Shown: positions 6,218 to 13,062 of the stretch, one piece after another
Layout: every line of letters starts with the position of its first letter
Numbering within the stretch: the first letter of the stretch is position 1
Assembly: GCA_934255545.1 (NCBI GenBank)
Contig: CAKQOE010000052.1
Location: 1 to 13,062, forward strand
Direction of reading: 5' to 3'
Origin: an uncultured Clostridia bacterium
GTDB lineage: Bacteria > Bacillota > Clostridia > Peptostreptococcales > Anaerovoracaceae
Length of the DNA stretch: 13,062 nucleotides
Translations under genes and position numbers: made by a program
The notes under the pieces: model-generated
The model's database searches: none
Told to the model about the DNA's origin: nothing
What the model saw: the letters and a program-made list of their open reading frames with translations, nothing else

Positions 6218-6973
6218 TTATTTAATGATACCTTCATCCTTAAGCTGTTCAACGTATTCTTCTAATACGATCCCCTGCTCCGTTATTTCCTCAGCTGCTG
6301 TTTTTCCCACATAACGTACATGCCACGGTTCAAAATTGTAGCCTGTGATATCTGTCTTATCCGCAGGATACCTGAGAATAAATCCATACTCGGCAGCGTG
6401 AGCTGCTACCCACTTTCCTGCCTCAGTATCTCCGAAATTTTCATTGAGCTGATAATCATTTTCGGCAGATGAAATATCTACATCAAGACCAGACTGATGC
6501 TCGCTCTGGCCCGGCTTTGCGACAAGCGTGTTAGCCGCTTCCTCGCTGCCGTAGCGATTTATCGCATTATCCCACAGTATGGACTGAAATCCATATGATC
6601 TGTATGCTGTAGTCATAACAAAGTCGATACCATCGGCGCGCGCAGCTTCGACCATCTCATGGAAATGATCTGCAGCTTCAGATCTCATATATCTCCACTG
6701 AGGATCTCGGTCCTCAGCGTAATACTTTATAGGTGCAAGGTCATCTGCGCAGTAATCCTCTGCCACAGGATTTTCTTTATTTATAAGAATAAAAAGGCCG
6801 TTTTCAGCGTCCTTTTTAAGCTGCTCTGTACGAGCCTGTTCCTCAGCTGATGCCATAGCCGGTCGACTGTCATCGCTGCTCGTGCCTTCTGAATTTCCGC
6901 AGCCCGTAAATAATGATGCTGCAAGCACAAGCGCCATCGCAAATGCTGTTATTTTCTTATTTAATAGCTTCAA
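6218..6973 (-). CDS. VanY-type D-alanyl-D-alanine carboxypeptidase, lipoprotein
   Basis: This 251-residue protein has a signal peptide with lipobox LFTGC (lipid-modified Cys25), a Ser/Glu-rich spacer to about residue 60, and a peptidase M15B (VanY) domain. The zinc-site motif SEHQSGLDVD (157-166) supplies His159 and Asp166, EPWH (215-218) supplies His218, and TAYRS (122-126) carries the conserved Arg. The family removes the terminal D-Ala of peptidoglycan stem peptides outside the membrane. The start is TTG (6971-6973). It is chosen because AGGGGGG sits 8 bases upstream and the Lys-rich N-region of the signal peptide needs it; the first in-frame ATG (residue 13) would cut into the hydrophobic core. 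A promoter lies at 7062-7090. No vanH/A/X genes are near, so a role in wall remodelling is likelier than vancomycin resistance. Confidence 0.88.
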   Translation of the reverse strand: MKLLNKKITAFAMALVLAASLFTGCGNSEGTSSDDSRPAMASAEEQARTEQLKKDAENGLFILINKENPVAEDYCADDLAPIKYYAEDRDPQWRYMRSEAADHFHEMVEAARADGIDFVMTTAYRSYGFQSILWDNAINRYGSEEAANTLVAKPGQSEHQSGLDVDISSAENDYQLNENFGDTEAGKWVAAHAAEYGFILRYPADKTDITGYNFEPWHVRYVGKTAAEEITEQGIVLEEYVEQLKDEGIIK

Positions 6974-7061
6974 TGTCTGACCCCCCTGTCATATATTTTA
7001 TTATTGGCATACAGTAAGCAACATACCAGAATATGCTGTCCAAGCTGCAATTTAATAAATT

Positions 7062-7090
7062 ATTATACAATCATTCAGAGTGTCAATCAA
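7062..7090 (-). promoter_or_regulatory. Sigma-A-type promoter for the VanY-type gene
   Basis: On the minus strand, TTGATT (7085-7090) and a perfect TATAAT (7062-7067) are separated by 17 bases. The predicted transcript would have a leader of roughly 80 bases before the TTG start. The -35 box lies within an inverted repeat GTGTCA/TGACAC (7080-7085 and 7099-7104) that could bind a regulator or form a weak hairpin behind the transporter gene. Confidence 0.6.
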
Positions 7091-7110
7091 CCCTTAAATG
7101 ACACATGTGA

Positions 7111-8049
7111 TCACTTTGATATAATATCCGCAGTTTTTCTTTTTTCAGGCAGCTGAGCAATAATAATTGCCGCAAACATCAGTGCACAGCCGAATATCTC
7201 ACGTCCGCTCATAGTTTCTCCGAGTATGACCCAGCCCGCTATAGCAGCTATGACTGACTCAAGACTCATTATGAGAGACGCGACTGTAGGCTTGAGGTCT
7301 TTCTGTGCAAGTATCTGGAAGGTATACGCAACTCCGCATGACATTATGCCTGCATAGCATATAGGCTTCCACGCCCTGATTATTATATCCCAACCAGGAT
7401 CCTCAAAGATAAGCGTTATTATGAGACCAAGCACTGCAGCAGTCCAAAACTGCGCGCATGATAGCTTTACTCCGTCAACTTTTTCTGAAAAATAGTCTAT
7501 TACCAGTATGTGGAATGTAAAACCTATCGCGCACAGTATAAGAAGAAAGTCGCCCTTTTCTACAGTAAAGCTTTCCTTGCCCGCCATGCTGAGAAAATAT
7601 AATCCTATTGCAGACATTACAACGCTTATCCACAGCTTTACGCCGGCTTTCTTATGAAGGAATATCGAAAAAAGCGGCACGAATATTATGTACATCGCAG
7701 TTATAAATCCTGCTTTTCCTACTGATGTATACTCAATGCCTATCTGCTGCAGGTTTGATGCTATAAAAAAGCATATTCCGCAGCTTACGCCTCCTTTAAG
7801 CAGCATGATCCTGTCCGCTTTTACACTATCGGAAGTCTGTTCATTTTTTTTTGCAGTATCGCTCTTTCTGTGCTGCATCACCGCGATCACGGGTAAAAGA
7901 AACATACCTCCAAGCACAGACCTGCTCATGTTAAAAGTAAATGAGCCCATGTAATCTGTAACTACACTCTGTGCAACGAAGGCTGTACCCCATATCGTTA
8001 CTGTTATAAAAAGTAAAATGAACCCTCTGATCGTATTTTTACTACTCAA
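7111..8049 (-). CDS. DMT-superfamily (EamA) transporter
   Basis: This 312-residue polytopic membrane protein has the two-repeat EamA architecture, about ten hydrophobic segments in all. The first begins at FILLFITVTIWGTAFVAQS; the second repeat has ILCAIGFTFHILVIDYFSE and the typical ending TVASLIMSLESVIAAIAGWVILGE, then a last helix and a Lys/Arg tail. Family members export amino acids, metabolites or drugs; the substrate cannot be told here. A hydrophilic loop (about residues 60-82, QHRKSDTAKKNEQTSDS) is longer than usual. The start is TTG (8047-8049), with GAAGG about 9 bases upstream. It overlaps the end of the preceding lipoprotein gene by 8 bases, so the two are probably translationally coupled. 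Confidence 0.85.
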   Translation of the reverse strand: MSSKNTIRGFILLFITVTIWGTAFVAQSVVTDYMGSFTFNMSRSVLGGMFLLPVIAVMQHRKSDTAKKNEQTSDSVKADRIMLLKGGVSCGICFFIASNLQQIGIEYTSVGKAGFITAMYIIFVPLFSIFLHKKAGVKLWISVVMSAIGLYFLSMAGKESFTVEKGDFLLILCAIGFTFHILVIDYFSEKVDGVKLSCAQFWTAAVLGLIITLIFEDPGWDIIIRAWKPICYAGIMSCGVAYTFQILAQKDLKPTVASLIMSLESVIAAIAGWVILGETMSGREIFGCALMFAAIIIAQLPEKRKTADIISK

Positions 8050-8629
8050 CGTCTGTTACCTTCTCACTGCTTCCTTCTTTATATGTATAAACCGTAAATC
8101 CGCTGTAATGCAGCTCACCGTCCTCACCGTCTCCCATGCAGCTCGATGCATATGACTTTGAAGCCGGCGCTCCTATAGCAGCTATCATTGAAGAAGCGCT
8201 CTTTCCTATGAAAGCCTGAGCATCAGACTTTGCAGGTGCTTTCTTTTCGGAAGATGACGCAGAGTTTCCGCTGTTTGCTGAAGATGACGTACTTCCTGAT
8301 GATGGTACTGACAGTTTAGATGGCGTCTGCGACTGCTGCGGCTTATTTTGCGTTGATGAAGCAGCATTACCTGAATTCTGTGAGCCTGACTGCGTCTCCT
8401 TTACTTCATCTTTTTTGTCAGCGTTTATATCTTCATCATTGCTTTTACCGGCTTCACCGTTTTCAGGCACTTCCTCCGGCTGTTCTTCACTAGTTGAAGT
8501 GTCACTTGATATTTCGTTATTTACCGATGAATTGCTGTTTTCAACGTTTGTGTCACTGCTTCCGCATGCTGTAAATGAAAACGTAAGCGCTACGCTCAAT
8601 GCAAGCGCTGTTATCAACTTTTTTTTCAT
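8042..8629 (-). CDS. Lipoprotein with Ser-rich linker and small C-terminal domain
   Basis: This 195-residue protein has a lipoprotein signal MKKKLITALALSVALTFSFTAC (Cys22). An acidic, then Ser/Asn/Gln-rich low-complexity linker follows (about 25-135), and then a compact domain of about 60 residues, from DAQAFIGKSASSMIAAIG to HYSGFTVYTYKEGSSEKVTDVE. A helix carrying GKS..M/L..IG.P followed by short strands recalls the SmpA/OmlA or BLIP-like fold found in many clostridial lipoproteins; this is a fold impression, not a family identification. The linker would hold the domain away from the membrane through the wall. It shares an 8-base overlap with the EamA transporter gene and probably one transcript. 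The ATG is preceded by AAAGG. Function is unknown. Confidence 0.75.
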   Translation of the reverse strand: MKKKLITALALSVALTFSFTACGSSDTNVENSNSSVNNEISSDTSTSEEQPEEVPENGEAGKSNDEDINADKKDEVKETQSGSQNSGNAASSTQNKPQQSQTPSKLSVPSSGSTSSSANSGNSASSSEKKAPAKSDAQAFIGKSASSMIAAIGAPASKSYASSCMGDGEDGELHYSGFTVYTYKEGSSEKVTDVE

Positions 8630-8655
8630 GATCTTTATTTACCTTTCTGTTTGTT

Positions 8656-8685
8656 ATTATACAAAAACATATCTGCAAAGTTCAC
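8656..8685 (-). promoter_or_regulatory. Promoter of the lipoprotein-transporter operon
   Basis: A perfect TATAAT lies at 8656-8661 on the minus strand, with a poor -35 (GTGAAC, 8680-8685) 18 bases upstream. Transcription would start near 8649 and give a leader of about 20 bases containing the AAAGG ribosome site. The region overlaps one arm of a 12-bp inverted repeat, so repression at this site is possible. Confidence 0.5.
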
Positions 8686-8722
8686 TGAATATTTTCCTGA
8701 TGATAACTCCGCAGATATGTTT
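8665..8722. repeat. 12-bp perfect inverted repeat upstream of the lipoprotein gene
   Basis: AAACATATCTGC (8665-8676) and its exact complement GCAGATATGTTT (8711-8722) are 34 bases apart. One arm lies between the -10 box and the weak -35 of the lipoprotein promoter. It could be a two-half-site operator. It could also be a long-loop hairpin behind the SGNH-protein gene, since on the minus strand it is followed by TTG and only a short T run. The rest of the 8630-8876 gap is very A/T-rich and shows no gene. Confidence 0.55.
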
Positions 8723-8876
8723 ATTTACTGAGTACAATTCTAATAAATTCAAAGTAAGAAATAAACACATTTATTCATTTCAAAAATTATTCTTAAGATA
8801 TATTTTTTAAGGCAAATTTATATGGTATTTTTAAAAAAATACAGTATATTTTTATTTTTCTGAATGATCTGATCCA

Positions 8877-10376
8877 TCATACAAGTATGAATGACATATC
8901 ACCGGTGCCTGCGATTTCCGCAGGTACATAAGCAGTAAAAGCCCCTTCTGCATACTGACCCTCATCATCCGCTCCGACAGGGCTTGCTTCATAATAAGAA
9001 TCACCCGACTTTATCAGTAAACGATATCCGGCGGAATATCCACTGAGAAGCTTTTTATCAACGATGCCGCTCATCTTCACATATCCTGCTATATCACACG
9101 GATCCTCATATGACACATCAATATCATCTCCGCTTACAAAAACGCCCTCAGAAGCATCGGATGCTTCACGCTGAAGCGCAGGCATCACAGGCGCTTTAAA
9201 TGACAGATCTGAAATATTGCGCTCAACTATCTCGACAACACAATAAGTGTACTCTCCTCCTGACAGCCGGTCTATCCTGTACGGCGTCTGTCTTGAAAAT
9301 GTCGCGCGTTCAAATGTATCCGCCATAAACGGATACAGCGCGTTTCCGAACGAATCACGGAACATTAAAAGTGAATATCGCTTATCAGCTTTATTTCCTG
9401 CGCTGCTCGCCGTATCATCCGTATTTTTAAACGTATCTATCGTTATAGAATCATAAGGCGGCGCATCCGCATCGCCATAAGAAACTCCTGATGGCTCGTA
9501 TACGCTTTCACCTGCGTAATTTACTGACTCCTGAAGATACCCGAAATCAAATTTTTTATCAAATACTGCGTCGATATCAAGCTCTTTTCCTGCAGGATAC
9601 AGCATTTCATAAAGATCGCCCTTATGGACTTTTTCATAATCATATTTTTCATCCAGCCAGTCATGATAATGGATACCTAAAGCGTCAGCAATAGTCTCAT
9701 ACCCGACAGCTGCGCCAAGTGCAGTCCAGTGCGAATCAAGCCTGTGATAAAGCGGATGACCGCTTCCTGCATCTGACATTTCGCTTAATGGCGATACAAG
9801 ATCTGCATAATTTACCCCTGCTTTTTCAAGCGCAGGCACAAGCTTATCCAGATTTTTCACGTCGCCTGATCTCTCACCTATATAAGGCATATACTGAGGA
9901 TATACAGAATTTTTATTCGGAGCAACTGTAAATACAAGCTTTGTTCCCTGTGAAGCTGCGTACTCCTGCATAAGAGCCAGTGTATGAGCAGCATTATTTA
10001 CCTGCATGTCGCTCATAACACCGCGGTGCAGCCAGTCATCCTCTGTTTTGGAATAATACAGCCAACGATCTGTTCCGTCACTTTTTCCGAGCAATACCTT
10101 GTCAGACGCAGATTCTCCGAAAACACACGCCTGCAGCTTAGCATAAGCAGTTATGAACTGCTGCCTGAACGCTGATCTGTCAGCTATATAATCAGTCATG
10201 TCCTCTGTAATGTTTTTATTTAATTTTCCGTTATCATCAGTCAGCGCCGGGCGCTGTGCAAGTATTTCATTTGCAGCGGCCTGCGACTCGCCAAATATGA
10301 TCATTCCGGCAGACGGGATCAGGCATGCGGCTATCACAGCCGTTATAAATATATATCGTCCTGCTTTTCCTGACAT
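8877..10376 (-). CDS. AlgX/AlgJ-like SGNH (DHHW-family) polysaccharide O-acetylation protein
   Basis: This protein of about 499 residues has one N-terminal membrane anchor or signal segment (FITAVIAACLIPSAGMIIFG) and an exported SGNH-type domain. Motifs expected of the AlgX/AlgJ family are LVFTVAPNKNSVYPQYMP (about 147-164), DSHW (about 214-217) for the Asp/His pair, and MFRDSFGNALYP (about 338-349) with the nucleophile Ser342. In alginate systems the equivalent Asp-x-His and Ser are the catalytic triad. A C-terminal domain of about 100 residues past the SGNH core (DDIDVSYEDPC...MSFILV) looks beta-rich. The gene follows the MBOAT gene with a promoter between them. The ATG (10374-10376) is chosen because AGGAG is 8 bases upstream; the adjoining GTG (10377-10379) is an alternative. 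The acceptor polymer is unknown. Confidence 0.85.
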   Translation of the reverse strand: MSGKAGRYIFITAVIAACLIPSAGMIIFGESQAAANEILAQRPALTDDNGKLNKNITEDMTDYIADRSAFRQQFITAYAKLQACVFGESASDKVLLGKSDGTDRWLYYSKTEDDWLHRGVMSDMQVNNAAHTLALMQEYAASQGTKLVFTVAPNKNSVYPQYMPYIGERSGDVKNLDKLVPALEKAGVNYADLVSPLSEMSDAGSGHPLYHRLDSHWTALGAAVGYETIADALGIHYHDWLDEKYDYEKVHKGDLYEMLYPAGKELDIDAVFDKKFDFGYLQESVNYAGESVYEPSGVSYGDADAPPYDSITIDTFKNTDDTASSAGNKADKRYSLLMFRDSFGNALYPFMADTFERATFSRQTPYRIDRLSGGEYTYCVVEIVERNISDLSFKAPVMPALQREASDASEGVFVSGDDIDVSYEDPCDIAGYVKMSGIVDKKLLSGYSAGYRLLIKSGDSYYEASPVGADDEGQYAEGAFTAYVPAEIAGTGDMSFILV

Positions 10377-10412
10377 CACATACGCTCCTGTTACTCTATA
10401 ATGATATGACCT

Positions 10413-10428
10413 GCAGCGGTGACGCTGC
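10413..10428. repeat. Stem-loop in the leader of the AlgX-like gene
   Basis: GCAGCG/CGCTGC form a 6-bp G/C stem with a 4-base loop, between the extended -10 promoter (10445-10450) and the start codon of the SGNH-protein gene. It would lie near the 5' end of that transcript and could stabilise it or affect initiation. On the plus strand it is followed by GCCTTTTG, a weak T tract with no gene to terminate. Confidence 0.4.
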
Positions 10429-10444
10429 GCCTTTTGTTTGCATC

Positions 10445-10473
10445 AGTATATCATGATTATTTATTCTAAACAA
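10445..10473 (-). promoter_or_regulatory. Extended -10 promoter for the AlgX-like gene
   Basis: On the minus strand, TGATATACT gives an extended -10 (TGn plus TATACT, 10445-10450). A weak -35 TTGTTT (10468-10473) lies 17 bases upstream. It allows the SGNH-protein gene to be expressed separately from the MBOAT gene, which ends at 10537. Confidence 0.5.
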
Positions 10474-10536
10474 GCGTTTATTTTATTTTTTAACTGTTTC
10501 CTTTTTTGTCCAGTGTACTTCCAGCCAGCTGCATCA

Positions 10537-12111
10537 TTAAAACTGGAAATATATAAACGGGTTAAATCCTGACTGCGACAGATCGAGCATGCAGTAAAGC
10601 AATAAAAGAAAGACTGCAGCATATGACATGGCAGATAACGCCCCTCCAACGCCCGAATGTACTTTCTCCGGTCCTTCGGCAGCAGTTTCTGCATCGTTTT
10701 CCGCGCCGGCGCGGGCAGATCCGCCGTCTGAGCATTCCTGCAAAGTCCCGTCCTGCATGCTGCGCACCACCCCCGGTCCGTCATCGATCATACGGTCGTC
10801 GTATATACCGAAAAACCTGCGGATGCGCGGCAGCCAGTCTACAGAAAGAATTATGCCCGCAGCGATCCAGAATACATTTGAACGCGTAAGGATCTCGTGA
10901 AGCAGCTGGCTGAGCTCCGGCGTAAAGTCGCATCCTCCGAACATCGCAGCAAACATCGTACCTGCGTCCGACAGCGTGTCGGCTCTGAAAAGAGTGAAAC
11001 CGAGCACCACCACAAGCAATGTATAAATATGACCTGCAGCCCGTCCCGCGCGGCTGCCGCGCAGCCTATCGACCGGTATTATTCCTGAATTTTCAAATAT
11101 AAGGAACATACCGTGCCACAGTCCCCACAGTACAAACGTCCAGTTTGCGCCATGCCATAAACCAGTAGTAAAAAACACGATAAGTCTGTTTACGTTTGCG
11201 CGCGCGCGGCTGCAATAGCTTCCGCCGAGAGGTATATAAAGGTAGTCTCTGAACCATGATGACAGAGATATGTGCCATCTGCGCCAGAACTCCTGTATCG
11301 ATGTCGATACGTAAGGATAGTTGAAATTTTCAAGGAACCTGAAACCGAATATCCTGCCCATGCCTATCGCCATGTCACTGTATCCGCTGAAATCAAAATA
11401 TATCTGAAGCGTGTAGCATACCGCGCCAAGCCAGGCGACACGCATGTCAAGGCTGCCGGCGTCAAGTGCAAAGACTCTGTCTGCCACTGCTCCTGCTGCG
11501 TTAGCTATAAGGAGCTTTTTTGACAGGCCTATTATAAACCTGCGCAGCCCGTTTGCCGTCAGCTCAGGTGATGTCCGCCTGTTGTCTATCATCTGTGCCA
11601 CGTCGTGGTATTTTACTATCGGACCCGCTATGAGCTGCGGGAAGAACGATATATAAAGCAGCAGCTTCGTAAAGCTGCGCGACGCCATCGACCTGTCGCG
11701 GTAAACGTCTATAACGTAGGACAGTCCCTGAAATGTATAAAATGATATGCCTATCGGCAGCGCGATGCCGGGCAGAGATATGGACGAATGAAATAATGCA
11801 TTGATATTTTCAAGTGCGAAATCAAGATACTTGAATACAGCAAGAATGCCGATATTAAGCACGATGGCTCCCGCCATCACGATCCGGCCGCATCTGAGGA
11901 ACGGGCCGCTGCAAAGCAGCCGCCCTGCCGCATAATTCAAGCACACAGAAAAAAGCAGCAAAACTATATACTGCGGCTGCCCAAACGAATAAAACACAAG
12001 GCTTGTAACTATCAACAACCGGTTTTTAGCCCTTATCCCCGGAACTATCCTGTAAAGCAGGAAGACCGCCGGAAAAAATACATATAAAAATATCGCCGAA
12101 CTGAATACCAT
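10537..12111 (-). CDS. MBOAT-family membrane O-acyltransferase (AlgI-like)
   Basis: This 524-residue polytopic membrane protein is of the AlgI type. Recognisable blocks are the N-terminal MVFSSAIFLYVFFPAVFLLY, LPIGISFYTFQGLSYVIDVYR (118-138), FFPQLIAGPIVKY (156-168), YFDFSGYSDMAIGMGRIFGF (238-257), EFWRRWHISLSSWFRDYLYIP (274-294) and TGLWHGANWTFVLWGLWHG (316-334). His320 in this last block is the expected catalytic histidine. The family passes acetyl groups across the membrane to exported polysaccharides or teichoic acids, working with an AlgX/AlgJ-like partner such as the next gene. A hydrophilic, Asp/Glu/Gly/Ala-rich insertion at about residues 437-490 before the last helix is unusual. The ATG is placed by AGGAG 7 bases upstream. 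The gene is visibly more G/C-rich than the guaA side. Confidence 0.92.
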   Translation of the reverse strand: MVFSSAIFLYVFFPAVFLLYRIVPGIRAKNRLLIVTSLVFYSFGQPQYIVLLLFSVCLNYAAGRLLCSGPFLRCGRIVMAGAIVLNIGILAVFKYLDFALENINALFHSSISLPGIALPIGISFYTFQGLSYVIDVYRDRSMASRSFTKLLLYISFFPQLIAGPIVKYHDVAQMIDNRRTSPELTANGLRRFIIGLSKKLLIANAAGAVADRVFALDAGSLDMRVAWLGAVCYTLQIYFDFSGYSDMAIGMGRIFGFRFLENFNYPYVSTSIQEFWRRWHISLSSWFRDYLYIPLGGSYCSRARANVNRLIVFFTTGLWHGANWTFVLWGLWHGMFLIFENSGIIPVDRLRGSRAGRAAGHIYTLLVVVLGFTLFRADTLSDAGTMFAAMFGGCDFTPELSQLLHEILTRSNVFWIAAGIILSVDWLPRIRRFFGIYDDRMIDDGPGVVRSMQDGTLQECSDGGSARAGAENDAETAAEGPEKVHSGVGGALSAMSYAAVFLLLLYCMLDLSQSGFNPFIYFQF

Positions 12112-12141
12112 ACGATTTCTCCTGTTTTACTGAATATCAAA

Positions 12142-12162
12142 GGTCCCGGCTCCGCCCGGACC
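12142..12162 (-). terminator. G/C-rich hairpin between the SLH-transglutaminase and MBOAT genes
   Basis: GGTCCCGGC and GCCCGGACC (12142-12150 and 12154-12162) form a 9-bp stem with one internal mismatch and a 3-base loop. On the minus strand it is followed by TTTGATATT, a short, interrupted T tract. This would partly terminate transcription coming from the SLH-protein gene about 20 bases before the MBOAT ribosome site. Confidence 0.45.
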
Positions 12163-12263
12163 GATCCCGACACTCGCGCGCTGCACCTGCATCGATAAGC
12201 GTCACCGCGCTGCCTGTGTATATGTCTGAAATATGATACATGATAGAACGATCTTACCTGCTG

Positions 12264-13062
12264 CTAAAAATACGGATGCTTGTAGGCTGCCGGCTCCTGC
12301 CCGCAGTAAAGACCGTATGCGTCACATATATAGTATGAGCTGCCGACCTTGACTCTGCACCACTGATGCAAGTACTTGTTTTCATTTACGTGTTCATAAG
12401 GTATGCCGAGGATGTTCAGGCACAGGCCTGTTGCGCGCGTGCATCCTGCGCATGAAGCTGAACCTTCTATAAAGAATCCATAAGGATCATTATAGTGAGC
12501 CGACTCCATCGAATAAGACATACCGTTTTCAAACCTTTCCCTTATAGAATAAGCTATTCCGTAAAGCTGGTCTTCTCTGCTCATATTCGCGTACGGCTTT
12601 ACAAGCTTTACAGCCTCATTGTAAGCCTGCTTGAACTGCGCGTCAGTCATCTTTTTCTTAAGGCTCTTGTAGTTATTGAGCTTGTTGAGCGGCACCGGCG
12701 TAAACGGCTTTTCCTGAAGCGTGAACGTCTTTCTGAGCGAAGGGTCTGCTATACGCGCTATGATCGCCGCAGCAGCGCTGCGCTCTATATTTTTATCAGG
12801 GCCGTATGTCCCGTATTTGTCGCTGCCTGTCAGCACGCCTGCGTTGTAAAGCTGAAATATCTCTTCCCCGTATACGCTTACAGTTTCTGACACATCAGGA
12901 ATAGTCTTAATATTATTGATGGCAGGATACGCGCTCTCCGGAAGAGCGATAGCCAGTATCGCTGCAAAATCTGTTCTCTTTGCCTTCTGCGTAAAATCGA
13001 CACCCTCACTGTGTATTATCCCGTTTTTCTCAGCGTAATCCACATAGACCTTGTACCATGGC
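12264..13062 (-). CDS. SLH-domain transglutaminase-like surface protein (N-terminus outside window)
   Basis: The frame is open to the window edge and gives 265 visible C-terminal residues. The first about 110 are S-layer homology repeats: WYKVYVDYAEKNGI with DFTQKAKRTDFAAILAIAL, then IPDV...EIFQLYNAGVLTGSDKYGTYGPDKNIERSAAAAIIARI. A helical spacer follows, then a transglutaminase-like domain with GSASCAGCTRATGLCLNILGIPYEHV carrying the likely nucleophile Cys (about residue 204), LHQW with the His (about 232) and YYICDAYG with the Asp (about 247), in the family's Cys-His-Asp order. SLH repeats bind secondary wall polymers, so the protein should sit on the cell surface. Substrates of this clostridial group are generally not known; a protease or cross-linking role is possible. 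The start is not visible; the GTG at 13041-13043 is internal because SLH sequence continues upstream of it. Confidence 0.85.
   Translation of the reverse strand, partial: PWYKVYVDYAEKNGIIHSEGVDFTQKAKRTDFAAILAIALPESAYPAINNIKTIPDVSETVSVYGEEIFQLYNAGVLTGSDKYGTYGPDKNIERSAAAAIIARIADPSLRKTFTLQEKPFTPVPLNKLNNYKSLKKKMTDAQFKQAYNEAVKLVKPYANMSREDQLYGIAYSIRERFENGMSYSMESAHYNDPYGFFIEGSASCAGCTRATGLCLNILGIPYEHVNENKYLHQWCRVKVGSSYYICDAYGLYCGQEPAAYKHPYF

Noticed and set aside
6218..6973. Vancomycin-resistance gene reading of the VanY-type protein
   Set aside because: There is no vanH, ligase, vanX or VanRS-type regulator around it; the family is widespread in wall remodelling.
10461..10784. 107-codon minus-strand ORF overlapping the 3' end of the MBOAT gene
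   Set aside because: It lies out of frame within a clear MBOAT reading frame and has no recognisable domain.
10623..10900. Two overlapping plus-strand ORFs opposite the MBOAT gene
   Set aside because: They are shadows created by G/C-rich codons of the acyltransferase on the other strand.
12137..12241. 34-codon minus-strand ORF in the gap before the MBOAT gene
   Set aside because: It is Arg-rich at the end, overlaps the terminator-like hairpin and lacks a well-placed ribosome site; it is more likely non-coding.

Overview
The window looks like the chromosome of a Clostridia-type Firmicute, most likely from the Ruminococcus/Oscillospiraceae or Lachnospiraceae side. The reasons are strong AGGAGG-type ribosome binding sites, several TTG starts, lipobox lipoproteins with a Ser/Asn/Gln linker, an SLH-domain protein, and a 503-residue IMP dehydrogenase of the Tritrichomonas-like subgroup. 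Nearly every gene reads on the minus strand. No tRNA, rRNA, CRISPR array or transposase was seen.

Layout, left to right. Positions 1-246 hold the 3' end of an unidentified plus-strand gene, followed by a short terminator and a perfect 15-bp bidirectional terminator (316-355). Positions 364-2946 are a compact insert bounded by a 10-bp direct repeat, ATTCAAACTC. One copy forms the last codons of guaA (2937-2946). The other (364-373) lies just beside the terminator that probably once belonged to guaA. The insert carries, in transcription order from guaA, a 5'-truncated Eco47II-type restriction endonuclease, a DUF6998-like PD-(D/E)XK-type protein, a proteasome-like Ntn hydrolase with a possible Ser nucleophile, and a DUF6414-like protein. 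It has no integrase. It reads best as an att-flanked remnant or cis-mobilizable cassette at the well-known guaA 3' integration site, with a possible undescribed defence or conflict operon as cargo.

Positions 2935-6047 are the guaBA operon (IMP dehydrogenase then GMP synthase), the two steps from IMP to GMP. Upstream are a VanY-type D,D-carboxypeptidase lipoprotein with its own promoter (6218-6973) and a lipoprotein gene whose end overlaps a DMT/EamA transporter gene (8042-8629 and 7111-8049).

Positions 8877-12111 are an AlgI/AlgX-like pair: an MBOAT membrane O-acyltransferase followed by an SGNH/DHHW-family extracytoplasmic protein. Together these are expected to acetylate a cell-surface or exported polysaccharide. 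At the right edge is the C-terminal part of an SLH-anchored transglutaminase-like protein (12264 to beyond 13062). The right half is therefore mainly about the cell envelope, the centre is purine housekeeping, and the left 3 kb is accessory DNA. All assignments come from reading the sequence; no database search was run.
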